Shown here one piece after another: positions 52,611-60,389 of a stretch of DNA of 64,000 bases. This DNA is from Xylanibacter rodentium (lineage in GTDB: Bacteria > Bacteroidota > Bacteroidia > Bacteroidales > Bacteroidaceae): the NCBI RefSeq assembly GCF_013166575.1, contig NZ_JABKKE010000012.1, forward strand, positions 1 to 64,000, in the 5' to 3' direction. Made by a program: the position numbers and the translations under genes. How positions within the stretch are numbered: the stretch's first letter is position 1; each line of letters opens with the position of its first letter. The notes beneath the pieces are model-generated. The model did not search any database, had not been told where the DNA came from, and worked only from the letters and a program-made list of their open reading frames with translations.

Positions 52611-54479
52611 ATGATGTTTATGACAATGAAAAAATTATTTGCCGTTCTCATGCTACTGTTGCCGTTCGTAGCTTTACAGACCGAAGCGGCACGCAAGAAG
52701 ACAACCGTATGGGAGAACCCCGTGAAAATGTATGCCAACACGGGAACCATAGAAGTGACGCGTGTAGAGTTAGCAGACACGGCTACTGTGTTATATCTGC
52801 ATGCGGAATACACGCCCAAAAACTGGATAAAAATAGCCAAAGAGAGCCGGCTAAAAGACATGGACGGCAAGACATATCGGCTGACGTCGGCTGAAGGAAT
52901 TGTGCCCGGAAAGAAGTTCTTCATGCCCGACAATGGCGAAACGGACTTCACATTACGTTTCACTCCGATGCCGAAAAACACGAAGATGATAGACTTTGCA
53001 GAGGGCGAGACAAAAGACGACTGGCGTATCTTCGGCATCCACGATGACAGTTACTGTCCCGACATCGACATACCGAAAGAGTTGCGCAACATGAAATACG
53101 CCGCAAACGAGACCCTGCCCGTGACACGATACGCTCCCGGAAAAGTGAAAGTGCGCTTCAAGGCTTATGGATACAGGCCGGAGATGCAGGCGAAACTGGA
53201 CGGGTGGTACAGCGTCTTTGGAGAAAAACGGCAACACCTTTTATCTCCGAAACTCAACGATGACGGGACGGCAGAGTTTGAAGTCCGCCTCACTCATCCT
53301 TCAGTGATAGTCATCGGCATCCGCTACGTGAACTATGCGAGCATATTAGCTGTGCCGGGAGAGGAAGTATCACTGGCCTTAGACTTGGCTAACGCGCAAA
53401 AAGATAATGCTTACTTCGGCTTCACCGGCACTTTGGCACACACCAACAAAGTTGTGAACGAGAACAGATTCAGACTACAACAACTCTTTATGACATCATA
53501 CGACTCCATGATGGTTGCCGTAACTGAACGGCGGTCGGCAGCGGAATATGCGGCCTTAATAGGCAAAATACAGAAAGAGAAGAAAGAGTTGGTCAATTCC
53601 TGTGAAGGGTTAACGGATGCCGCACGCGCTTTTCTACGCATGAATTTGGAGAGAACAGCTTTCGACTGGCAGTATGACTTCAGCCGCTCATGGGAACAGG
53701 CGAAGATACGCCTGTCAAATATAAAGACGAGAGAAGAATATGAGGAACTGATGAAAAGCATGAATGTGCCGCATTTTGACGCACCGCTGACCGACGGCAC
53801 GACGATGGAGAGTATCGAATCAGACTACGCCATGTTCGGAGACTGCCTTTGGTCGGCATTCTCCTACCCCACACCTGTTGTCATAACCAACGACTACAAC
53901 CGTCAGGTGGCTACGGTCGATGCTTTCCTCAAAGGCAGAATCACCCTCGATGCAGCCGTCGAGGCAACCATAACTGACCCCGCCCTGAGAACACTGATAG
54001 CGGATAAGCGTGCCAAGGACAAACAGATGGAGGAGGAGATGGCACGCCGCGCCAATGTCTTCTTCCATAAGCTGGATGACGTGAAACCCGAAAATATCCT
54101 TTCTATTATTCTCGACAAACACAGAGGCAAGGCCGTGGTAATGGACATCTGGGCCACATGGTGCGGACCGTGCAAGGCGGGTCACAAGCGGATGGTACCG
54201 CTGAAGAAGGAACTGGAAGGCCAGGACGTTGTCTTCATATACGTCACCGGCCCGACATCACCTGCCGAGACATGGCAGGAAATGCTTGGCAACATCACCG
54301 GTGAACATTACTATCTGACGCGCGAACAATACAGCCACATCCTCGAAAAATATGAATCGGACGGCATACCTACCTATCTCGTCTTCGACCGCGATGGCCA
54401 ATTGACGTTTAAAAACATCGGCATGGTCGACAACGGAAAAATAAAAGAGGAGATTGAAAAAGCAATGGAATGGAACTGA
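52611..54479 (+). CDS. TlpA/thioredoxin-domain periplasmic protein
   Basis: A 622-residue secreted protein with a signal peptide (KKLFAVLMLLLPFVALQTEA). ATG at 52611 is the first start, and 52626 is equally plausible. The first about 450 residues are a large domain of unknown function (RLTSAEGIVPGKKFFMPDNG, GYRPEMQAKLDGWYSVFGEK, then a helical stretch). The C-terminal about 130 residues are a TlpA-like thioredoxin domain with the redox motif WATWCGPCKAGHKRM and a cis-proline region (SDGIPTYLVFDRDG). The protein probably reduces disulfides in the periplasm. No cytochrome c biogenesis genes are near. It is the only gene of its unit. Confidence 0.88.
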   Translation: MMFMTMKKLFAVLMLLLPFVALQTEAARKKTTVWENPVKMYANTGTIEVTRVELADTATVLYLHAEYTPKNWIKIAKESRLKDMDGKTYRLTSAEGIVPGKKFFMPDNGETDFTLRFTPMPKNTKMIDFAEGETKDDWRIFGIHDDSYCPDIDIPKELRNMKYAANETLPVTRYAPGKVKVRFKAYGYRPEMQAKLDGWYSVFGEKRQHLLSPKLNDDGTAEFEVRLTHPSVIVIGIRYVNYASILAVPGEEVSLALDLANAQKDNAYFGFTGTLAHTNKVVNENRFRLQQLFMTSYDSMMVAVTERRSAAEYAALIGKIQKEKKELVNSCEGLTDAARAFLRMNLERTAFDWQYDFSRSWEQAKIRLSNIKTREEYEELMKSMNVPHFDAPLTDGTTMESIESDYAMFGDCLWSAFSYPTPVVITNDYNRQVATVDAFLKGRITLDAAVEATITDPALRTLIADKRAKDKQMEEEMARRANVFFHKLDDVKPENILSIILDKHRGKAVVMDIWATWCGPCKAGHKRMVPLKKELEGQDVVFIYVTGPTSPAETWQEMLGNITGEHYYLTREQYSHILEKYESDGIPTYLVFDRDGQLTFKNIGMVDNGKIKEEIEKAMEWN

Positions 54480-54872
54480 AAGGCCATTGATTGAAACCGA
54501 GAAGACGGTAAACATACCCTCTGTACGGTGCAATCCACAGGTCCAAACAGCTCTGGGCCGCTTGGATATTATGACAATGTCCATCATACTATCGGCCAGG
54601 GTATGCGCACCAATACCCCCAACTTCGGTGTGTCTGTAGGCAGTCCACCTACAGGCACTTTTCCGAGGAATGGACTCCAAAAAACTTCTTGACAGCATCG
54701 GCCGAATATTTTCCAACCATCAAATCACCACATGAATTATGAATTGTGGAAGAAAATAGCGACTTCAACACCCAAGGAAACACTCACTATAAAATAACAA
54801 CATTTTTGAATGAACAATAATATCCTAAATGAAAGGGCCGTGTATCACTAAAAATAAATATCTACAAATATT
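54480..54872. other. Gap after the thioredoxin gene, no assignable gene
   Basis: Two short overlapping open frames cross 54490-54716 on opposite strands. The plus-strand one, without ATG, reads protein-like (SGPLGYYDNVHHTIGQGM), but I recognise no family. TGTAGG/CCTACA forms a small hairpin near 54636-54655. I cannot support a gene here. Confidence 0.4.
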
Positions 54873-54902
54873 TTTGAGTACCGGATATATTTATTACCTT
54901 TG
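54873..54902 (+). promoter_or_regulatory. Promoter of the TPP riboswitch-thiG transcript
   Basis: TTTG (54873-54876), 18 bases, TACCTTTG (54895-54902). The start is expected near 54909, a few bases before the riboswitch. Confidence 0.75.
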
Positions 54903-54921
54903 CACACAGCAAAACATATTA

Positions 54922-55008
54922 CTTGATGGGGTGCTCCGGTGTTTGCCGCGGCTGAGATTATACCCGTGAACCTGATTCGGATAATGCCGACGTAGGGATA
55001 TAAGAATG
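54922..55008 (+). promoter_or_regulatory. TPP (thiamine pyrophosphate) riboswitch
   Basis: The conserved THI element is unmistakable: GGGGTGCTCC, then GCTGAGATTATACCCGTGAA, CCTGATTCGGATAATGCCGA, and CGTAGGGA near the end. It binds TPP and represses thiamine genes. About 175 bases separate it from the thiG start. This spacer may hold the expression platform, but I see no clear terminator in it. Confidence 0.95.
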
Positions 55009-55181
55009 GATATTTAAAAAGACCTTATTATAAGAGCGGAGTTAAAGTTTCCGTAGCTTTACATAGGATTTCCCCATATATTTTTTCGACGAACAAAACA
55101 TTGTGAGTAACGGCCAGCCGTGTGGCGGATGACCTAAGGTCTCCGTAACCGAGGTGCCGCACTCTATACAAATTAACAATT
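55009..55181 (+). promoter_or_regulatory. Spacer between the TPP riboswitch and thiG
   Basis: No thiS-like frame (which should end in Gly-Gly) and no other thiamine gene is visible. The sequence around 55118-55160 (GGCGGATGACCTAAGGTCTC, TCCGTAACCGAGGTGCCGCA) is GC-rich and can pair locally. It may be the expression platform or the remnant of a deleted gene. Confidence 0.4.
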
Positions 55182-55955
55182 ATGGAGAAACTGATTATTG
55201 CAGGAAAGGAATTCACATCCCGGCTGTTTATGGGCACCGGGAAATTCAGTTCTAATGAACTGATGGAACGGGCCATTGTCGCCTCTGAAACACAGATGGT
55301 GACCATGGCCATGAAACGTATTGACCTCGACGACAGCGGTGACGACATGCTGCGTCATATCGCCCGTCCGGGCATACAGCTGTTGCCCAATACATCAGGA
55401 ACACGCAACGCCGACGAGGCCGTGTTCGCGGCAAAGATGGCCCGCGAGGCTTTCGGCACCAACTGGCTCAAACTCGAGATACATCCCGACCCGCGCTATC
55501 TGCTGCCCGACCCTATGGAGACGCTGCTCGCCACAGAACGGCTTGTGAAGGAAGGCTTCGTGGTGCTGCCATATTGTCAGGCCGACCCCGTACTGTGCAA
55601 GCGTCTGGCCGAAGCCGGAGCCGCCACGGTGATGCCGCTGGCCGCGCCTATAGGCACCAACATGGGACTGCGCACACGCGACTTCCTACATATTATCATC
55701 GAAGAAGCCACAGTGCCAGTGGTTGTGGACGCCGGTATCGGTGCACCGAGCGATGCCGCCGAGGCGATGGAGATAGGCGCTGACGCCGTACTGGTGAACA
55801 CGGCCATAAGCGTCGCCGGCGACCCGGTTGCAATGGCGCGGGCTTTCAAGAAAGCCGTAGAGGCCGGTCGCGAGGCTTATGAGGCAGGATTGGGACGCCA
55901 GTCTATGGATATGACGGCTGAGGCAAGCTCGCCACTAACGGAGTTTCTAAATTAA
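55182..55955 (+). CDS. thiG: Thiazole synthase
   Basis: A 257-residue (beta/alpha)8 enzyme that builds the thiazole phosphate of thiamine from deoxyxylulose phosphate, ThiS-thiocarboxylate and dehydroglycine. [15 protein letters not shown], the catalytic lysine region [39 protein letters not shown] and [20 protein letters not shown] are family signatures, and [17 protein letters not shown] closes the phosphate-binding site. It stands alone behind a TPP riboswitch. The usual partners thiS, thiE, thiC, thiH and thiF are not in this window. Confidence 0.96.
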   Translation: MEKLIIAGKEFTSRLFMGTGKFSSNELMERAIVASETQMVTMAMKRIDLDDSGDDMLRHIARPGIQLLPNTSGTRNADEAVFAAKMAREAFGTNWLKLEIHPDPRYLLPDPMETLLATERLVKEGFVVLPYCQADPVLCKRLAEAGAATVMPLAAPIGTNMGLRTRDFLHIIIEEATVPVVVDAGIGAPSDAAEAMEIGADAVLVNTAISVAGDPVAMARAFKKAVEAGREAYEAGLGRQSMDMTAEASSPLTEFLN

Positions 55956-55964
55956 AATCAGGAG

Positions 55965-56217
55965 TTAAAGGAGTTATCACTCCCTACGGTCGCTAAGGAT
56001 TAGAGACAAAAGCATTAGTAATCAAATAATTACAATTCCCATATTCATATGTTTTTATGCTTTTGCCCTTGCAGGGCGCGGGTATTGTCGATGTTTGATT
56101 CCCGGGGTGCCGCTACGCTCTGCCCCGGGCTATGTGCTTGTTGCCCCTGCGGGGCGCGTTCTTCCAGGGCGCGTTCTGTCCGTACGATAATGTAGTTTAA
56201 TTTTGTTGACTAACTTA
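55965..56217. repeat. Arm of the GTTAAAGGAGTTAT repeat joined to a half MITE-like element
   Basis: Positions 55965-56003 match one arm and the loop of the inverted repeat at 35771-35840, with several changes. From about 56004 the sequence matches the right half of the 46636-46989 element (ATGCTTTTGCCCTTGCAGGG, CCCGGGGTGCCGCTACGCTC) and ends in GTTGACTAACTTA (56205-56217). The left half of the element is missing. The rest of the gap to 56282 holds only a terminator. Confidence 0.8.
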
Positions 56218-56223
56218 TGGAAA

Positions 56224-56257
56224 ACCCCAAAAGTTTTTTTAGTCCAACTTTTGGGGT
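56224..56257. terminator. Terminator between thiG and the OmpH gene
   Basis: ACCCCAAAAGTT (56224-56235) pairs perfectly with AACTTTTGGGGT (56246-56257) around a 10-base loop, with T-rich flanks. The stem can serve the minus-strand OmpH gene that ends at 56283. Confidence 0.7.
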
Positions 56258-56282
56258 GCAGTTTATTTTAGGCAAAAAACTG

Positions 56283-56900
56283 TTATTTCTTTGTCTCTTC
56301 TTTCTTTGTCGCCGGCTTGTAGCGTTTGTTCAGTCCGTTTATCACGTCTTTTGTAATGTCGTGACGCTTGTCGGCAAGTAGGATGTTGTCCCCGGCCTTA
56401 GATATGATGAGATCATATTTCTTGCTCTTATTGTAGTCTTTCAGGAAGTTTTGGAGCGAATCGTGTAGGGCCGTGTTGTATTTTGCCGTTTCAGAGTCCA
56501 ACTCAGCCCCCAAACGGCCCTGCAGTTCCTGCAAGTCTTGCTCTTGGCGTTGTAGGGCAGCCTGTACGCTCATGGCTTGCTCGCGACTGGTAAATCCATT
56601 GTTGTTTATTTTCTGTTGGAAGTTCTGCATGGCAGCCTGCAGTTGTTGTCCTTTTTGATTGAGGGTATTGCGGGCATTGTTGCTCTTTTTTTGTAATATG
56701 AGGGAATAATCCTTGCAGAAGTTATACTGCGACATGAGCGAGTCCACTTCTACATATGCTATCTTCATTCCCGTGGTTGCTGTTTCTGGAGTGGCAGCCG
56801 GTTGTTCGTCCATTTTGGGACTTGAGTTGTTGCATGCCGTCAGGAATAGTGCCGATACGGCGCTCAATGACATCATGCGGATGATTTTGTTGCTATTCAT
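56283..56900 (-). CDS. OmpH/Skp-family periplasmic chaperone
   Basis: A 205-residue lipoprotein-like protein: the N-terminus ISAVSALFLTACNN has a lipobox ending in Cys. The family pattern starts at IAYVEVDSLMSQYNFCKDYS. A long charged coiled coil follows (NTLNQKGQQLQAAMQNFQQK, RQEQDLQELQGRLGAELDSE). The SKKYDLIISKAGDNILLADK strand and DITKDVINGLNKRYK end are typical of OmpH. It is thought to hold outer-membrane proteins in the periplasm. The small membrane protein gene lies 19 bases upstream on the same strand and may share its promoter. Confidence 0.88.
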   Translation of the reverse strand: MNSNKIIRMMSLSAVSALFLTACNNSSPKMDEQPAATPETATTGMKIAYVEVDSLMSQYNFCKDYSLILQKKSNNARNTLNQKGQQLQAAMQNFQQKINNNGFTSREQAMSVQAALQRQEQDLQELQGRLGAELDSETAKYNTALHDSLQNFLKDYNKSKKYDLIISKAGDNILLADKRHDITKDVINGLNKRYKPATKKEETKK

Positions 56901-56919
56901 TTTTTATGTAATGTTTAAA

Positions 56920-57132
56920 TTATCCGATTCTTTCTTCTGTGGCAAGAATGTTTTTTGTACGCATCTCTCTGTCTTGATCCATAACGCAGTGTATCTTGCG
57001 TTTTTTCATATCCTCACTGTCATGAATGTGTATGGAGGAAAATCTTCCGTCTTTAAGGAATATAACCTTGACACATAAAAATGCCATACATATAGCAATA
57101 ATTAACGCGCTTATTAACAATATCTCAACCAT
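56920..57132 (-). CDS. Small conserved membrane protein
   Basis: A 70-residue protein with one N-terminal transmembrane helix (EILLISALIIAICMAFLCVK) and a basic polar tail (FLKDGRFSSIHIHDSEDMKK, KIHCVMDQDREMRTKN). The tail pattern KxGRF...H...KKxxIHCVxxQDxE recurs, as I recall, in short Bacteroidales proteins of unknown function; this is memory-based, not a search result. It starts 19 bases before the OmpH gene and probably forms its operon. A minus-strand -7 element TATCTTTG lies at 57153-57160. Confidence 0.75.
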   Translation of the reverse strand: MVEILLISALIIAICMAFLCVKVIFLKDGRFSSIHIHDSEDMKKRKIHCVMDQDREMRTKNILATEERIG

Positions 57133-57138
57133 ATTCTG

Positions 57139-57160
57139 TAACTTTGCGGGTACAAAGATA
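57139..57160. promoter_or_regulatory. Face-to-face -7 elements of the small membrane gene and pepD
   Basis: On the plus strand TAACTTTG (57139-57146) reads to pepD. On the minus strand TATCTTTG (57153-57160) reads to the small membrane gene and OmpH. The elements are only six bases apart, so polymerases would compete for the site. Neither has a good -33 element. Confidence 0.5.
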
Positions 57161-57210
57161 ATGTAAATTAATCAATTTATAAACAATTACTATATAAAAA
57201 AGAGAAAATA

Positions 57211-58668
57211 ATGGCTAAAAGTGATTTAAAACCGGCATGTGTTTTTGAACAGTTTGCAAAAATAAATGAAATACCGCGTCCTTCCAAGCGTGAGGAGAAA
57301 ATGATAGACTATCTGAAAAACTGGGGAGAGAGCCATGGTTTGGAGACCAAGGTGGACAAGACAGGTAACGTCTTGATAAAGAAACCGGCCACTCCGGGAT
57401 ACGAGAATCTTAAGACAGTGATTATCCAAAGTCATATGGATATGGTCTGCGACAAGTTGGTGGACGTGGAATTCGATTTCGATAATGATCCCATACAGAC
57501 CTATGTTGACGGTGAATGGCTTAAGGCTAAAGGTACGACGCTGGGAGCCGATGACGGCATAGGCTGCGCCATAGAACTGGCTCTGTTGGAGGCCGATGGA
57601 GTTGAACACGGTCCGATAGAGTGTGTGTTCACACGCGACGAGGAGACACAACTGACGGGTGCGAGTGGTATGGAAGCCGGTTTCATGACAGGAGACATGC
57701 TTATAAATCTGGACAGTGAGGACGAAGGACAATTCTTTGTATCGTGTGCCGGAGGACGCAGCACTACTGCCGAATTCATATTCGAGCGTGATGAGGCTCC
57801 TTCGGACTATTTTTTCATGCAGGGTTCTATAAAGGGGCTTACAGGTGGCCACTCTGGTGATGATATTGAGAAGAAGCGTGCCAATGCGATAAAGATTCTT
57901 GCACGTTTCCTTTATAAGGAAATGGAGAAGTGTGACGTGCGTCTGGTCAGGTTTGATTCTGGAAAGATGCATAATGCCATTCCACGTGACGGCAGGTTCA
58001 CCATTGCCGTACCAAACGACAAGAAAGAAGACATAAAGGTAGACTGGAATGTGTTTGTGAGTGAGGTAGAAGACGAGTTTCATGTCACAGACACCAATAT
58101 GGTGTTTGCCTTGGAGAGTGCCGATAGGGAGCCGGTGTTGCCGTCTGAGGTAGCGGTTAGTTTTGTTCGAGCCTTGCAGGGAGTGGACAACGGTGTGTTT
58201 GCAATGTGTCAGGACGAGGCGATTGCCGATATGGTAGAGACCTCAAGCAATATTGCAAGCATTGTGACTGAGGATAAAAGGATAATTGTAGTGTCGTCAC
58301 AGCGCAGCAATGTGATGAGTAATCTGGACAATCAGTGCAACACGGTGAAAGCTGTTTTTGAACTCGCCGGTGCCAAGGTTATGCAGAATGACGGTTATCC
58401 GGCATGGAAGATGAATCCCGACAGTATGCTTACCAAAATAGTGGCGGACACATATCGCAAGCTGTTTGGGAAGGAACCTGTTGTCAAAGGCATACATGCG
58501 GGATTGGAGTGCGGACTGTTCTCGGAGCGTTATCCCAACCTTGACATGGTGTCGTTCGGGCCAACATTGCGTTATGTTCATACACCGGAGGAAAGACTTC
58601 TTATACCTACCGTAGAAATGGTATGGAATCATTTATTGGAAATACTCAAGAATATTCCGGCAAAATAA
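57211..58668 (+). CDS. pepD: Aminoacyl-histidine dipeptidase (M20 family)
   Basis: A 485-residue cytoplasmic metallopeptidase of the PepD/carnosinase-like group. Metal-binding motifs are IIQSHMDMVCDK (His), GADDGIGCAI (bridging Asp) and FTRDEETQLTGASGM (Glu-Glu). The lid domain is intact with SIKGLTGGHSGDDIEKKRAN. The C-terminal GIHAGLECGLFSERYPNLD and SFGPTLRYVHTPEERL are typical. It splits Xaa-His and other dipeptides, matching peptide-using metabolism. The stop overlaps the ATG of the next gene by one base (TAATG), so the two are coupled. Confidence 0.94.
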   Translation: MAKSDLKPACVFEQFAKINEIPRPSKREEKMIDYLKNWGESHGLETKVDKTGNVLIKKPATPGYENLKTVIIQSHMDMVCDKLVDVEFDFDNDPIQTYVDGEWLKAKGTTLGADDGIGCAIELALLEADGVEHGPIECVFTRDEETQLTGASGMEAGFMTGDMLINLDSEDEGQFFVSCAGGRSTTAEFIFERDEAPSDYFFMQGSIKGLTGGHSGDDIEKKRANAIKILARFLYKEMEKCDVRLVRFDSGKMHNAIPRDGRFTIAVPNDKKEDIKVDWNVFVSEVEDEFHVTDTNMVFALESADREPVLPSEVAVSFVRALQGVDNGVFAMCQDEAIADMVETSSNIASIVTEDKRIIVVSSQRSNVMSNLDNQCNTVKAVFELAGAKVMQNDGYPAWKMNPDSMLTKIVADTYRKLFGKEPVVKGIHAGLECGLFSERYPNLDMVSFGPTLRYVHTPEERLLIPTVEMVWNHLLEILKNIPAK

Positions 58669-59051
58669 TGAAAAGAAAACTATTTATAAATATAACGATG
58701 TGTATGGTTATGCTGTTGTCCGTATCGTGCGGACAACAGCATGACGCTGAACATATCGTGAAAGAGTTCATGAAGGAAAATATGAAGGATGCAGCTGCAA
58801 TGTCATCTTTGGATTTTGACAGAATGGATTCGACAAGATTGATAAACGATTCGATAATCACAAGTATACGTGCCCATGCCGGCGAATCAGGTATTTATAA
58901 GACAGAAATAAGCTATGGGAATGGAAAATCAGGCAAAGGAAAGAAGTTGTTTATACTTCGTGCAAGGTATCGTGTGGATGATGTAGATTGGTGCGATACA
59001 TATTATTTGGATGCCGATTTGAAACGGGTAGTGGCTTTTAAGACCAACTAA
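58668..59051 (+). CDS. Small lipoprotein of unknown function
   Basis: A 127-residue lipoprotein from the ATG at 58668; a longer in-frame start at 58623 lies inside pepD. The lipobox ends in Cys (MVMLLSVSCGQQ). The rest is a small soluble domain (HIVKEFMKENMKDAAAMSSL, RVDDVDWCDTYYLDADLKRV) with one further cysteine. It resembles short Bacteroidales lipoproteins with a NigD or DUF4878-like look, but I cannot assign a family. Translational overlap with pepD suggests co-expression. Confidence 0.75.
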   Translation: MKRKLFINITMCMVMLLSVSCGQQHDAEHIVKEFMKENMKDAAAMSSLDFDRMDSTRLINDSIITSIRAHAGESGIYKTEISYGNGKSGKGKKLFILRARYRVDDVDWCDTYYLDADLKRVVAFKTN

Positions 59052-59093
59052 ACAATGTTTTTTGCTGTTTATATGAAAAAACTTCATTGAAAA

Positions 59094-59125
59094 TTTGCAG
59101 GAATAAAAAAAAGGAACTACCTTTG
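59094..59125 (+). promoter_or_regulatory. Promoter of the tRNA-Ser/tRNA-Glu pair
   Basis: TTTG (59094-59097), 20 bases, TACCTTTG (59118-59125), about 40 bases before the first tRNA. Confidence 0.85.
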
Positions 59126-59166
59126 CACCGCATTTGAGAGAAAGTGCTGCGGTAAGAAACCGGAAA

Positions 59167-59253
59167 GGAAGTTTGGGTGAGTGGCTGAAACCAGCAGTTT
59201 GCTAAACTGCCGTGCGTGTAAACGTACCGGGGGTTCGAATCCCCCAGCTTCCG
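59167..59253 (+). tRNA. tRNA-Ser (anticodon GCT)
   Basis: Class II tRNA of 87 nt. The acceptor GGAAGTT pairs with AGCTTCC, the anticodon loop TTGCTAA carries GCT, and a long variable arm (CGTGCGTGTAAACGTACCG) and the GGTTCGAATC T-loop follow. The discriminator is G. CCA is not encoded. Confidence 0.95.
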
Positions 59254-59276
59254 CAGGTTTTCTTCTAGAATGAGAT

Positions 59277-59348
59277 GGTCGATTCATCTAATGGTTAGGA
59301 TACAAGATTCTCAATCTTGGCATAGGGGTTCGATTCCCCTATCGACTA
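59277..59348 (+). tRNA. tRNA-Glu (anticodon CTC)
   Basis: 72 nt. The acceptor GGTCGAT pairs with ATCGACT (G-U at the end). The anticodon arm is CAAGA-TTCTCAA-TCTTG with CTC, and the T-loop is GGTTCGATTC. It lies 23 bases after tRNA-Ser and is surely co-transcribed with it. CCA is not encoded. Confidence 0.93.
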
Positions 59349-59350
59349 CA

Positions 59351-59391
59351 GAAACGGTCTCGGTAATATTTACCGAGACTGTTTCTTTTTT
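59351..59391 (+). terminator. Terminator of the tRNA pair
   Basis: GAAACGGTCTCGGTAA (59351-59366) pairs with TTACCGAGACTGTTTC (59370-59385), 16 bp with one G-U pair, followed by a T-run. Confidence 0.92.
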
Positions 59392-59486
59392 ATATGTTTT
59401 CAATAGAGTATGATTTTGAAAATCCAGTGGTTAATATTCATTTCTTTATGTGCCATAAAAGGCAGAGTGTTCAAAATAGGAAGAGA

Positions 59487-59547
59487 AAAGGTGAGGCTTT
59501 GATAATATGCTCCAAATATAGAGTATACTACTAAAGCCTCACTTTTT
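59487..59547. terminator. Hairpin after the EFR1 ferredoxin gene
   Basis: GTGAGGCTTT (59491-59500) pairs with AAAGCCTCAC (59533-59542), with flanking A-run and T-run that suit both strands. The loop has its own short stem. It is the likely terminator of the minus-strand gene that ends at 59604. Confidence 0.6.
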
Positions 59548-59603
59548 CTCCTGCTATTATGGACGATACTTCTAAAAGCCTTTGATATTGCTTACTAACT
59601 TAT

Positions 59604-60377
59604 TTATTTATTCTTGAAATAGTATTGTCCTCTCTTTTCCGTCCGCTTGCCATAGTTGATGGCGTGTACCGGACAATGGTGGTAGCATGCCAGACAACAC
59701 GTGCAGCTTTCGTCGTGCTGCCATTCCGGTTTTTTCCCTTTTCCTCCGACGATGTCTCCCGTGGGGCATACCTCCGCGCATATTCCGCATTCGATGCAGG
59801 CGTCGTCTACTCGGAACGGCTTGTCGGTTATCATCCGGCGGTTGAAGTATTGTCCTATTACATATGAGTATAGCCTTGGTGTCGCTCCCTTTACGAGAGT
59901 GTCCGCTACATTCCTGTGCCCTTCTACATCCTTGGCAATCTTCTCGATAATCCTTTCCGCAGCCGCAATCTTCTCCTTTTCCCGCTCTTCTGTGTCTGTG
60001 TACATGAACGGCAGGCATACGTACGACTCCGGCATCACGATAGAGAACAGCCCTGTTGCTTTCATTCCACGCCGTCCGAGTTCCCTGTTGAGTATGGTCA
60101 TCGTGTCGCCAACGGTGTCTCCGCATGTGCAGAGGGCGAAACAGTAGTGTCCCGCGGCATTGCTTACGGACATCTTTCTGATGAATTTGCGCACAATCTG
60201 CGGCGGCTGCCATCCATGTACGGGAAAACAGAATCCAATACGTTCGCCCTCGGCCAGAGTATAGCGACATTCGCCTTTCAGCTCTTCTGGTATGAACATC
60301 AGCTCTTCACCGGTTTTCCTGCTGATGGTCTCGGCAGCCCATCGGGTGTTTCCTGTCCCTGAGAAATAAAAGATCAT
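59604..60377 (-). CDS. EFR1-family ferredoxin (flavodoxin plus 2[4Fe-4S])
   Basis: A 257-residue two-domain redox protein. The N-terminal half is flavodoxin-like (MIFYFSGTGNTRWAAETISR, FMN-binding loop SGTGNT). The C-terminus has two ferredoxin motifs, CIECGICAEVCP and CTCCLACYHHCP, for two [4Fe-4S] clusters. Proteins of this EFR1 group are common in anaerobes, and their partner enzymes are not known. It lies 12 bases downstream of the PBP1A gene on the same strand, but no functional link is evident. Confidence 0.92.
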   Translation of the reverse strand: MIFYFSGTGNTRWAAETISRKTGEELMFIPEELKGECRYTLAEGERIGFCFPVHGWQPPQIVRKFIRKMSVSNAAGHYCFALCTCGDTVGDTMTILNRELGRRGMKATGLFSIVMPESYVCLPFMYTDTEEREKEKIAAAERIIEKIAKDVEGHRNVADTLVKGATPRLYSYVIGQYFNRRMITDKPFRVDDACIECGICAEVCPTGDIVGGKGKKPEWQHDESCTCCLACYHHCPVHAINYGKRTEKRGQYYFKNK

Positions 60378-60389
60378 ATGTTCCGTTCT

